From: a virus
Virus record (IMG/VR): IMGVR_UViG_3300020470_000081
Location: 1-35,199 of that record
Direction: 5' to 3' (one strand)
Length of the DNA stretch: 35,199 nucleotides
The translations under genes were made by a program, and so were the position numbers. The notes beneath the pieces were generated by a model. The model was given only the letters and a program-made list of their open reading frames with translations, searched no databases and was not told the DNA's origin. Below are positions 22,607-31,741 of this stretch, one piece after another; positions within the stretch are counted from its first letter, which is position 1, and the number at the start of each line of letters is the position of its first letter.

Positions 22607-25600
22607 TTATGCAAATGCAATCACTCTCAAAGCTCTCACTTGAGGTACATAAACTTGACTTGTAGAAGTTGCAACTAATTTAATTCTATATGATTTAAAT
22701 GATGGTAAATTATCAACAGTAAATTCATATGGATTAAATTCTAAATTATTTGAATCGAATGATTCTTCATTTGTTGGAGCAATAAATGTGTCAGACTGTC
22801 CATTATTCTTCTCAGGAGAAATAACTTGACCATCCTGATCTAAGTTAGCATATCCAGGGAATGGTATGAATATTGGATTAAAGTTCTGCTTATCACTAAT
22901 TGCATAGAATGCTCTAATATCATTCCTAGAAGTTAAATGTCCTTCTAACATAATTCTTATAGATGTTGAAGGATTAACCAATTCAACTTCTTTAGAAATA
23001 TAACGGAAAGCAGTAGGATCTGCACCCAGTTCATTAACTCTTGGATCAGTTGCAAAATCAGTAACTACATTATTAACACGGTTTGATGTTAATATAAGAG
23101 AAGATCTCTGTAAGTCAATTAATGGACTCAATCTAGAATCTGTTGTTCCCAAAGTCAACTTCAAATGAGCAGATTTATTACCAGGTAATTCTGTTAATTT
23201 GTTTTCTGCATTCACATTTGATGCGATTAGTCTTGGACTATCCATCCAGTTATTATCATTCAAAGTAATAGATTCAAATCCATTATCAACATAAGGTAAT
23301 TCAGTGCCATCCATACTCTGACTCGATACTGTTCTAATTTCACCTGACAAGGTAGTACCAGGAACAGATAATGTCTGAATTGAAGGAGTTACTAACTCAT
23401 ATGCAATATTTTGAGATGCTTGAATAGCATTGCCACCAACTGACTTAGTATTATTCAAATATAATTTAGGGAATGATGTACCAACTGCCCTACTTGTATT
23501 ATTGGCATTAAATGTAGTAGACATATCAACTTTGATATTATAATGATCAAAACCAATAGCCTCACCTTTTCCAGTAGCAGTTGTTGATGCTAAATCATGA
23601 GTTTTATTAATCCTCAACAAGTTAACATCACTTAATTCATACTTATAAACTGGTGTACCTACAGGATAATTTCTAATTCCTGTAAGAGTACTAGAACCAA
23701 TTGATGTAACTTTATCAACTGATCTGGTAATATTACCACCAATATTATTACCACTAACAGCAGTATATTCAATCACTTCATCACCAATCTGTAAGAATCC
23801 AGTATTAGTTGTACCAACTCCTACATTTTCAAATATAGAGAATTCACTTGCATCTTCTACTGATATTGCACCAACAGCATCTGACTTATATTCAGCAGTT
23901 AGTTTTGTTGGTTTGATATCTGATTGTACACCAAATATTCTTACCTTATTATCTGAGAAATACATACCATGATTACTATGGTTCACTTTAATATGTTCAC
24001 CATCACTAGCAGTTATAATATCAGAGATTTGAACATCACCACCATTTACCCAGTTTAATGCAGTTGATACTCCAGCACTATTTGTAAAGAATACAGTATT
24101 TGCTGCACCAACCTTATAATCACCTTGAACATTATCTAAGATAAGTTCATTAACATCCCCGATAGTTGCAACAGATAATCTAGCATTAAGTCCTAGATTA
24201 TTATTACCAATACTTGAGATACCTAAAACATCACCAACTTGATAACCATGACCACCAACTGAGAATGTAGCACCTAATGCCACTCCATTTGATATAGTAA
24301 TATTTGCTTTAGCTCCAGTACCATTACCAGTAATAGTAGTTAAAGTAACTCCATCATATTGATAATGACCACTTGCAGGAGTAAATCCTAAACCTGCTCT
24401 TGTTACAGACAATGTACCTGTTGCAATTCCTGCAGTAGAAACAAGATTTCCTGTAGCACCACTATTCAACTGAGTAACAGTATTACCAACTTTAATTGCA
24501 GAATCTGCAACTGTTGTACCTAATCCAACTCTTAATTGTCTAGAGTTAACAACTAATGCATTTGGATTTAAGTATGGTATCTGATTATTTCCTGTCTTAA
24601 GATCTGCATTATAAAGATCAAATGTTCCACTAGTTAAGAAATCTGCTCTATAAAGAGTAAACTTAAGATCTTCCCACTGACTTGGTTCCCATATAGATGC
24701 GTTCTGTGATTTGAACAATGAACCAAGATATGGTTGTTGAGATACATATGCCTCAGTAATTAGATCATTTTCACCAACTCTAGAAATATAAACAGAATAC
24801 TTAGTTGAACTTGAAAGTAAAGTTAATGCATACTCTCTATTACCACCTTCAAGAAATACAGGAGACTCAAATTCAATTGGTGTTGCAACTGATCCATCTG
24901 CAGATAAATTAATTTCTGATGGACTTAGGGTTACTTCTGAATTTGGGAGAACAGTAGAAATAGGAGCTCCATTTTCTGTTGCTCTTATTTGGAATATGAA
25001 TGGAATATTCATATCATCTCTACTTCTGAAGAAAAGATCAACTCTTGTTAGGAATACTCCTTCAGGGTCTTCAATTTGAACTGTTTGTGCTAATGGATCA
25101 CCCCAACGATTGAATCCCCAACTTCTAGTAGTTGTTCTTCTAGTTCCTGGTATAACCTCGGTGTTTATTGTTCTTTCTATTCCTCTACCATCAGTAACAG
25201 ATTGAGATTCAATTCTTGCATTTCTTGTAGAAACAATATCTTCCTGAACCGTTTCAAGAATACCACTAGACTCAAAAGTTTCTTCTGCAGTTGTTGTTGC
25301 TTTTTCAATACTATTATCTGGATCATTAGTTAGATTTAATACCCTCTTACCAGTCTCAAATCTTGGATGAGTAGTTGAATTGGGATTAGGAATGAATAAA
25401 CTTCCAATCAATGTAGCAGAAGTATCAGAAACTAATCTAAGATTAGTAATTTTTGCTTGTGCTCCACTAGATTGCCCAACTAAAACCATACCTGATTCTA
25501 CCCAACCATAGTAATCTCCTTGAGCTTCTTCTGCCAAAGAACGAATATCTACGTTCAATAATGTAGATGATGCAGAGTAACTTGATGGAATTGACTTATA

Positions 25601-28600
25601 AGTATATGGGTTATCAGAGAATGTTGATGTGGGAATATTATATGGACCACCTTTATGGTTTGGTTGAGCAACTCTGAAAATTGCTCCTGCTGTTGTATTA
25701 GGTGCTGATATATCACCCAATCCAGTTCCATTTTGAGTAGCAACTACTGATTCACCAACTTGGAATGTACCAGAAGTCATTTCAATTTCTAGTAGTTTTG
25801 GAACAATATACTTACTTACATCCTTACCATCAAAGAATGCATACATCCGTGTTAATGGTTTAATTCTCTTAGCAACTATCTGTATATTTCTAGACCTTAA
25901 GAATAAAATAAGATCTCTACTAATAGTCCTATCACCTAATGATTCTCTATCAAACTGTTCAACAACTGCACGTCGTGTTCCAGTTCTAGTTTGAGATCCA
26001 GATTGGATTGTAACTCTTTCTCTTTCAAATGTAGTTGTTCGGATTCTTGTACCACTTCTACCACCATCATGAGAGTGTGTTCTAGTGGTAGTTCCTCTAT
26101 TAACTGTTCTTTCAGTTGTATTGATTCCACCCCAATTAGTCTGCCAAGAATTCCATATAGTTCCTGCAAATCCATCTTGATCAAATCCAAGATTGGCTCT
26201 AGCATCAGCAAGAACAGCAGCAAAATTACCTTCCTGATTAATAACTCTAGCTTCAAGTCTTCTAGTATCAACCCAGTTATCTGTTGCTGGAGTCAATTCA
26301 ACAGTTCCTTGCCAGAAACTTATCATGAATGGAGTTACACTTTCACTTCTGGTTCCAAAGGATTGTTTTACATATTCTACTTCTGCATAATCCAAACTAA
26401 CAATATCACCTTTTCTTCTTACATTAACACCTTCTATTTGAGAGAATGCAGCATCCGCAGTAGTATCAGTATTAACAACAGGTCCAGGAATAAGATCTAG
26501 AGATGTTGTATAATGCTTTGGACGCATTGATTGAGTACTTAAATCAATACTATTAGCAAGTGCAGTAGCAAACGCTGAATCTTGAGCTCCAACTGATGTA
26601 AAATTATCTACAAAGAATCCTGATTTAAATCTATTAAATCCATCCTGATCAGGAACAAACATGCCAGAAGTTGCATTTTCTAGCATTGATAAAGTTGTAT
26701 AATATTCTAGACTCTTAACTCTATCTTCAAGATCCTTAAGATCACTCATCTTAAATCTCTTATATTTTAAGAATTCAATTGAAACATCCTTTACATCATA
26801 AATGTATGGTGGAAGTGTTAATTGTGCTAATTCTAAGGCATCATCAACACCTTCTGGAAGATCTGGTTTATCTGCAGGTTGTCCATATTTTACCTGAAGG
26901 TCAGATTCTTTGGTGATAAAAATTCTATCAATTCTTCCCTGATAATATGAGAATGTAGTTTTAATAACTTCATCAGATGCCAATACATTTGCAGCTGAAT
27001 TTGAAGTAGTTCCAAATGTTCTACCTAAAAATTCAAATGGAGATCTTCCTCCTTCAGTTACAGTATAATCTTGTACTCTTGGTCTAATATCAATAATATC
27101 AGAATTGCTCATTCCATCAAAACTTGGAATTTCTTTACCATAATTATAAGTTTCATATGATTCAACAGTAGTAATATCTCCTGTATCTGTTGCATCATAT
27201 GAACCACTAGCAAAATAAACAATTATTTTTTTAGTTGGAGTATCTGCATCTTCCTTTTTCTCAATTGCACCATAGTTATAAATGGTTCCTTCTTGCCCAT
27301 TATCATAGGAATAATTATTAGATATATCAAAACTAGGAGATTGTAAAACAGTAATAGTTGCAGTAAATTGAGACTCAGAAGATAATATAGATTCTCCTTC
27401 TTTAAATACACTATCATTCTTATAAAGAACTGAAATCTGATTACTTGATAATACTTCTGCTACTATAGCAGCTGCTCCACTAGATTGACCAGTTAGTAAT
27501 TCTCCAACAACATATTCTGCTGTAGTAGTAGATGCACTTAAAATAGAAGATAACGTAAGTTTAGGTGCAGAAGGATCCTGAGTATCCGATGACTCAAATA
27601 TACTATGAATAGTAATAATATCTGGTGTATTAAGAGATATCAAACTATCTTCAACTCTTGTACCAAAAGGATAATTACCATAAATTAATCCATTATTTAA
27701 TGTAGTTGCACCAATACCTGATCCATCATTCTTAGATTTATCAATAATAAGAGATTGTACTCTATTTCTTATTTTTACTTTAGCCTTTGGTTTATCCTTG
27801 GTTAAAGTTGCTGTTAAAGTAGCACCAGTATCATTCGCACCTAAATTATAAATTTGAAGTTGTTTTCCACCACTACCCTCTACAAATTGAACCTTATCGG
27901 AAGTCAATACTTCTGTAGTACCATTCGATCTTGTTAATGAATATCTTTCTTCATCGAATGGTAAGAAACTTTCATTTTCTCCTGCGGTAGGAATGGTTCC
28001 ACCATCTATTTGGTTACCTGCTATATTAACTGTAAATACTTTTCTTATTGTAATAGATGCATCTGTTAAATCAACAGTTGCTACATTATGCTTTGGTAAC
28101 CATGTATATAATGTATCATCACTAGATGTTTGTACATCTGAAGATTGTACAGTTAAATCTGTGACATTTATTGCACTAGCTGGCAAGACACCGTTACATA
28201 TTCCTGCTACAGTTTCTACTCCTTGAATAGTGACTATATTTGAACCAACTGATACAACTTTTGCTAATGTTGGATCATCTGAATTTGCTAAATTAGTAAA
28301 TTTAACAAGATTTCCAACCTCTACTACTTTTGGAAACAATACATTTGTACTTGTTATAGTACTAATTCCTGCTTTTACTTGTGTAATAGAAGCAATACCA
28401 ATACTTGCCTTTAGTGTTGGTATAACATCAGCACTAAATGTATTGACACCAACTAAACCATTATCAGTTGCATATACTGATTTTACATCAGAAATTGTAT
28501 GATTTGTAATTGCAATAGCAATTCTACCATTTGCTTCCCCATTGAATATTAATGGCTCATTAGGATTAAATTCTCCTTGTCTTTCATATACAGTAAGTGC

Positions 28601-30148
28601 AACACCAGCAGTTACTGCATCTTTAAGGAAAGCAGTTGCTCCAGTTTGAGCACCTTTAATAAAGGTAGGAATAGTTAATGTTGTAGATTCATTAACAGTA
28701 ATTTCAGAAGTTGTTTGAACATCAAATAAACTTAAATCCCACTCATTTAAATTTCCGTTTGATGCATTATATGATCCCGATTCTAATTTAAAATCATATA
28801 CTCTTGCCATCCCAATTTCTTTACCAGGCACATCATAACCATTAGCACCAACTCTAGTGTCTCTTAAACTAACAACATAGGTATTTCCAACACCGATTTG
28901 TGCAGAACCATAAACACGATTTAATGATAATGTAGAACCAGTATTATAGGTTAAAGACTGATCAGTTAATGTTTTTGTAGTTCTTGTTTTTGGAGCATCT
29001 ATAAGTGTTGATGCTACTGTTTCTACAGAATATCCTTTAACATATGCTTTACCTGGAGCAACCTTATAAAGCATATCATCATCAGATGCTGTTACTCCAC
29101 CAGGAGTTAATTGACCAGCATTATATACACCATTATTTCCTTGATTATCATTTAATGATTCTAATACTGATACATCAAATGCTCTTGTTATGTAATCACC
29201 AAATGTTTCATATGTTCTTTTTGCTTGATTATCTTTCAAATCTTGACCAAAAACAGCATTACCATTAGTTGTATTTTTATTTTTAGATTTTAAAATACCA
29301 TTTTCTATCTCTGCTAATTCTACAAAATTATCATCATTTAAATCAGAAAGAGTTTTCTTAAAAAGACCCACAGTTATTTTTAATCTATCAGCACCTGGTG
29401 CAGAATAATTATTAAATCCTTGTGAATTATCATTCAGGGTCTCATCCATATCTGAATTGATAATTTGCTCATTCACAAATAACCCAACTCTATAACTTGG
29501 ATTACTACTAAATTGATCAAGAACTAAAGTTTCAGCAGAAACATTTACAAAATTACCTCTAATAAAATATACACCATCTTGAATAGAGAATGATGATCCA
29601 GTTCCAGTTGATCCATTAGGAATAGTAGTAGCTAAAGGACTACCTGCAGTTATTGCAGAATTTCCTAATAATCCAGATGTAATAGTTTTATTGCAAGAAA
29701 TATCCTCACCATCTAAAAATGTTTGTGTCGAATTATCCTGAGTATTTGATGAAAGATAATTTACATATAATGTTAGATATCCTCTTTCAGAATTCTCTGC
29801 TAATAATATCTTATCTACAACAGCAGTAACTCCAGATCTTGAACCTGTAATCTTTGACCCAATTAACTGATCAGCATATGCAGATATAGGAACCCCTTGG
29901 TATGTACTACTTAATTGGACAGCATAATATTGTCTATTATATGAAATATTACCAGGTATTACCTTTGCACCTTCTTTAAAAAAATGTTGACCAAATTTTT
30001 CAACTTGATTCTGTAGTATTGATTGTAACGTCGTTAATTCTCTAGCCTGAACAGGATATCCAGGCTTAAACAGCACCTTATGAAAATCATTTGCTGAATC
30101 AAAATCGTCGAAATATGGGGCTACATTTAAATTCGTTTGCTGTGGCAT
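22607..30148 (-). CDS. giant virion structural protein (DUF4815-type N-terminus)
   Basis: At 2513 residues this gene fills a fifth of the window. The N-terminus (APYFDDFDSANDFHKVLF, KPGYPVQARELTTLQSILQ, FKEGAKVIPG) is the type I know as DUF4815 in marine T4-like phages. Other landmarks are KPLTRMYAFFDGKDVSKYI, an Arg/Thr-rich stretch (TTERTVNRGTTTRTHSHDGG), VDLFFRSRDDMNIPFIFQI, WEPSQWEDLKFTLYRADF, and the C-terminal VYVPQVRALRVIAF. Several SGA- and GxGY-type modules are embedded. It sits where T4 has genes 9 to 12 and wac, none of which is found here. A role as a baseplate periphery or fibre-connecting protein is inferred from position. No frameshift is seen over the whole length. It starts at ATG 30148, 6 bases after gp8. 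Confidence 0.85.
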   Translation of the reverse strand: MPQQTNLNVAPYFDDFDSANDFHKVLFKPGYPVQARELTTLQSILQNQVEKFGQHFFKEGAKVIPGNISYNRQYYAVQLSSTYQGVPISAYADQLIGSKITGSRSGVTAVVDKILLAENSERGYLTLYVNYLSSNTQDNSTQTFLDGEDISCNKTITSGLLGNSAITAGSPLATTIPNGSTGTGSSFSIQDGVYFIRGNFVNVSAETLVLDQFSSNPSYRVGLFVNEQIINSDMDETLNDNSQGFNNYSAPGADRLKITVGLFKKTLSDLNDDNFVELAEIENGILKSKNKNTTNGNAVFGQDLKDNQAKRTYETFGDYITRAFDVSVLESLNDNQGNNGVYNAGQLTPGGVTASDDDMLYKVAPGKAYVKGYSVETVASTLIDAPKTRTTKTLTDQSLTYNTGSTLSLNRVYGSAQIGVGNTYVVSLRDTRVGANGYDVPGKEIGMARVYDFKLESGSYNASNGNLNEWDLSLFDVQTTSEITVNESTTLTIPTFIKGAQTGATAFLKDAVTAGVALTVYERQGEFNPNEPLIFNGEANGRIAIAITNHTISDVKSVYATDNGLVGVNTFSADVIPTLKASIGIASITQVKAGISTITSTNVLFPKVVEVGNLVKFTNLANSDDPTLAKVVSVGSNIVTIQGVETVAGICNGVLPASAINVTDLTVQSSDVQTSSDDTLYTWLPKHNVATVDLTDASITIRKVFTVNIAGNQIDGGTIPTAGENESFLPFDEERYSLTRSNGTTEVLTSDKVQFVEGSGGKQLQIYNLGANDTGATLTATLTKDKPKAKVKIRNRVQSLIIDKSKNDGSGIGATTLNNGLIYGNYPFGTRVEDSLISLNTPDIITIHSIFESSDTQDPSAPKLTLSSILSASTTTAEYVVGELLTGQSSGAAAIVAEVLSSNQISVLYKNDSVFKEGESILSSESQFTATITVLQSPSFDISNNYSYDNGQEGTIYNYGAIEKKEDADTPTKKIIVYFASGSYDATDTGDITTVESYETYNYGKEIPSFDGMSNSDIIDIRPRVQDYTVTEGGRSPFEFLGRTFGTTSNSAANVLASDEVIKTTFSYYQGRIDRIFITKESDLQVKYGQPADKPDLPEGVDDALELAQLTLPPYIYDVKDVSIEFLKYKRFKMSDLKDLEDRVKSLEYYTTLSMLENATSGMFVPDQDGFNRFKSGFFVDNFTSVGAQDSAFATALANSIDLSTQSMRPKHYTTSLDLIPGPVVNTDTTADAAFSQIEGVNVRRKGDIVSLDYAEVEYVKQSFGTRSESVTPFMISFWQGTVELTPATDNWVDTRRLEARVINQEGNFAAVLADARANLGFDQDGFAGTIWNSWQTNWGGINTTERTVNRGTTTRTHSHDGGRSGTRIRTTTFERERVTIQSGSQTRTGTRRAVVEQFDRESLGDRTISRDLILFLRSRNIQIVAKRIKPLTRMYAFFDGKDVSKYIVPKLLEIEMTSGTFQVGESVVATQNGTGLGDISAPNTTAGAIFRVAQPNHKGGPYNIPTSTFSDNPYTYKSIPSSYSASSTLLNVDIRSLAEEAQGDYYGWVESGMVLVGQSSGAQAKITNLRLVSDTSATLIGSLFIPNPNSTTHPRFETGKRVLNLTNDPDNSIEKATTTAEETFESSGILETVQEDIVSTRNARIESQSVTDGRGIERTINTEVIPGTRRTTTRSWGFNRWGDPLAQTVQIEDPEGVFLTRVDLFFRSRDDMNIPFIFQIRATENGAPISTVLPNSEVTLSPSEINLSADGSVATPIEFESPVFLEGGNREYALTLLSSSTKYSVYISRVGENDLITEAYVSQQPYLGSLFKSQNASIWEPSQWEDLKFTLYRADFLTSGTFDLYNADLKTGNNQIPYLNPNALVVNSRQLRVGLGTTVADSAIKVGNTVTQLNSGATGNLVSTAGIATGTLSVTRAGLGFTPASGHYQYDGVTLTTITGNGTGAKANITISNGVALGATFSVGGHGYQVGDVLGISSIGNNNLGLNARLSVATIGDVNELILDNVQGDYKVGAANTVFFTNSAGVSTALNWVNGGDVQISDIITASDGEHIKVNHSNHGMYFSDNKVRIFGVQSDIKPTKLTAEYKSDAVGAISVEDASEFSIFENVGVGTTNTGFLQIGDEVIEYTAVSGNNIGGNITRSVDKVTSIGSSTLTGIRNYPVGTPVYKYELSDVNLLRINKTHDLASTTATGKGEAIGFDHYNIKVDMSTTFNANNTSRAVGTSFPKLYLNNTKSVGGNAIQASQNIAYELVTPSIQTLSVPGTTLSGEIRTVSSQSMDGTELPYVDNGFESITLNDNNWMDSPRLIASNVNAENKLTELPGNKSAHLKLTLGTTDSRLSPLIDLQRSSLILTSNRVNNVVTDFATDPRVNELGADPTAFRYISKEVELVNPSTSIRIMLEGHLTSRNDIRAFYAISDKQNFNPIFIPFPGYANLDQDGQVISPEKNNGQSDTFIAPTNEESFDSNNLEFNPYEFTVDNLPSFKSYRIKLVATSTSQVYVPQVRALRVIAFA

Positions 30149-30154
30149 GATTTC

Positions 30155-31711
30155 TTAGAACTGCAAAATGATCTTGATATCTTCTTTTTGATTCACCGAC
30201 CTAGTTATTGAGGGACGGTTATCGACATATATGATGTTTCCTGAATACTTTTTAGCCTCAGGAGCAGCAATCCCACTCACGAAAGATTGCCCAAGGTTAT
30301 ATGTCCTATTATTTATTACAGTCGATATACCGCTAAACACAGTATCAATACCTAAATTCGAGTTTGTTCCAGACTCTGGAACAATAGTTAAATTACCAGT
30401 ACCAGAGGGAGTGCTTGTAAATTGTAGCAATTCATACCCATATGTAGGGTTTGTAATTGCAGCACCTACAGTAGTAAATCCAGCAAGGGACTTATCCTGC
30501 CAATATTTTAAAACTCCAGTATTAGAATCATAACTTATAACCCTACCAACTGCAGTTTTACCAGTTCCAATAGTTTGTTTAATTAAAGTATCTGCAGTAA
30601 AATTAGCAGAACTATATCCAACACCAGTAAGTCTTAAAGCTGGTACAGCACTTGCCTTATCAGAAGTTAATAAAGTGTTAGAAGTTACTCTTGGATTTTC
30701 AACCACACCAACTCTTGCGATTTGGTTTCCAGTAATAAAATCTGGATTTTCTGTATCATTTTCAATACGAGAATATAAAAGTACATTATATGCACCAAGT
30801 TCTCTGTAAATATCTGCACCATGTCCACCTTCTGGAGGGATGATAACATCAAATGTAGGAATTTCAGTTCCTGTAGGAACTCCACCTGCAACTAAATCAA
30901 CAGAACCATATGTATATCCAGATCCTTGACTAGTAACAGTCACAGAATCAATCTTATATTCATTATTAACAACAACAGTACACTGAGCACCACTACCATT
31001 TCCTTTAATAGGAACATTAGTATATGATGTTGCAGTATTTCCTATTGCAGTTCCCCTATTAGTAACAGTTACAATTTTAAGAGAACCATCAACTGCATTA
31101 TTCCTAACAGAAGCAGCATCAGTAGAATTTTCCCAATCTTGAGGAACTGGTAAGAAATCAGTTGATTCAAACTTTACAATATCACTTGGTTTAATTGTAT
31201 AAAGATACTTCCAAATATAACCGTCACCACTACTACCTGCAGAACGAGGTTCTAAATCAGTAAAAGTAGGTTCATCTAAAGATGGTTTACCATTTGGATT
31301 ATCTGGATCAGTACCATTTTGTAAACACTCATATACTCTAAAATCACTATTCAAAACATAATATGATGCAGCATATAAATTAGTTGCTCCAGAGATCTTT
31401 GCTCTATTAGAACTACTATAATCACCCCGATACATATCATAAATTGTACCAGAAGACCAAACTCTTTTCCTTACTACCTGCCTAACATCAGCTGCATTGA
31501 TTTTTTTCAATGCAATCATAGTATCCCAATATGTATCTTCCTCTTCAAAGTTATCCTTTGGAGCAGGGGGAGATTCATCCCAATCACTTTGAACATCTGA
31601 TGGATTTGGTAAACCAATAAAAGAATAATAGGAATTGCTTGTAGCACCAATACCTGCTACAAAATTCTTCGCATTTAATATTCTAATTTGATCTGTTATA
31701 ATAGCAGACAT
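30155..31711 (-). CDS. 8: gp8 baseplate wedge protein
   Basis: This 518-residue protein compares with 334 for T4 gp8. T4-like blocks are present at both ends: DTYWDTMIALKKI, VRKRVWSSGTIYDMYRG, SDFRVYECLQNG, GDGYIWKYLYTIKPSD, and the C-terminus YVDNRPSITRSVNQKEDI, which closely follows T4 gp8's YMENRPPIIMAMDQTEEI. gp8 is a dimer in each baseplate wedge. The extra length is a central insertion (~210-470) with a GxGY module (SQGSGYTYGSVDLVAGG) and a module around GTGKTAVGRVISYDSNTG. The start ATG 31711 has no Shine-Dalgarno; an AATAAATA octamer lies 14 bases upstream. Confidence 0.9.
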   Translation of the reverse strand: MSAIITDQIRILNAKNFVAGIGATSNSYYSFIGLPNPSDVQSDWDESPPAPKDNFEEEDTYWDTMIALKKINAADVRQVVRKRVWSSGTIYDMYRGDYSSSNRAKISGATNLYAASYYVLNSDFRVYECLQNGTDPDNPNGKPSLDEPTFTDLEPRSAGSSGDGYIWKYLYTIKPSDIVKFESTDFLPVPQDWENSTDAASVRNNAVDGSLKIVTVTNRGTAIGNTATSYTNVPIKGNGSGAQCTVVVNNEYKIDSVTVTSQGSGYTYGSVDLVAGGVPTGTEIPTFDVIIPPEGGHGADIYRELGAYNVLLYSRIENDTENPDFITGNQIARVGVVENPRVTSNTLLTSDKASAVPALRLTGVGYSSANFTADTLIKQTIGTGKTAVGRVISYDSNTGVLKYWQDKSLAGFTTVGAAITNPTYGYELLQFTSTPSGTGNLTIVPESGTNSNLGIDTVFSGISTVINNRTYNLGQSFVSGIAAPEAKKYSGNIIYVDNRPSITRSVNQKEDIKIILQF

Positions 31712-31724
31712 TGTGAAAAGTTTT

Positions 31725-31732
31725 TATTTATT
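31725..31732 (-). promoter_or_regulatory. late-promoter octamer before gp8
   Basis: The minus strand reads AATAAATA, with an overlapping TCTAAATA at 31729-31736. With T4-like spacing the gp8 leader would be only about 8 bases. Confidence 0.45.
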
Positions 31733-31741
31733 TAGATTAGT

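Noticed and set aside
22606-22620. TTG start for the coiled-coil protein
   Set aside because: It lies inside the end of the giant gene with no ribosome site; ATG 22605 gives a typical coupled start.
25936-26500. Overlapping ORFs on both strands within the giant gene
   Set aside because: Composition is Leu/Ser/Cys-skewed with no motif; the giant protein's frame is continuous and protein-like here.
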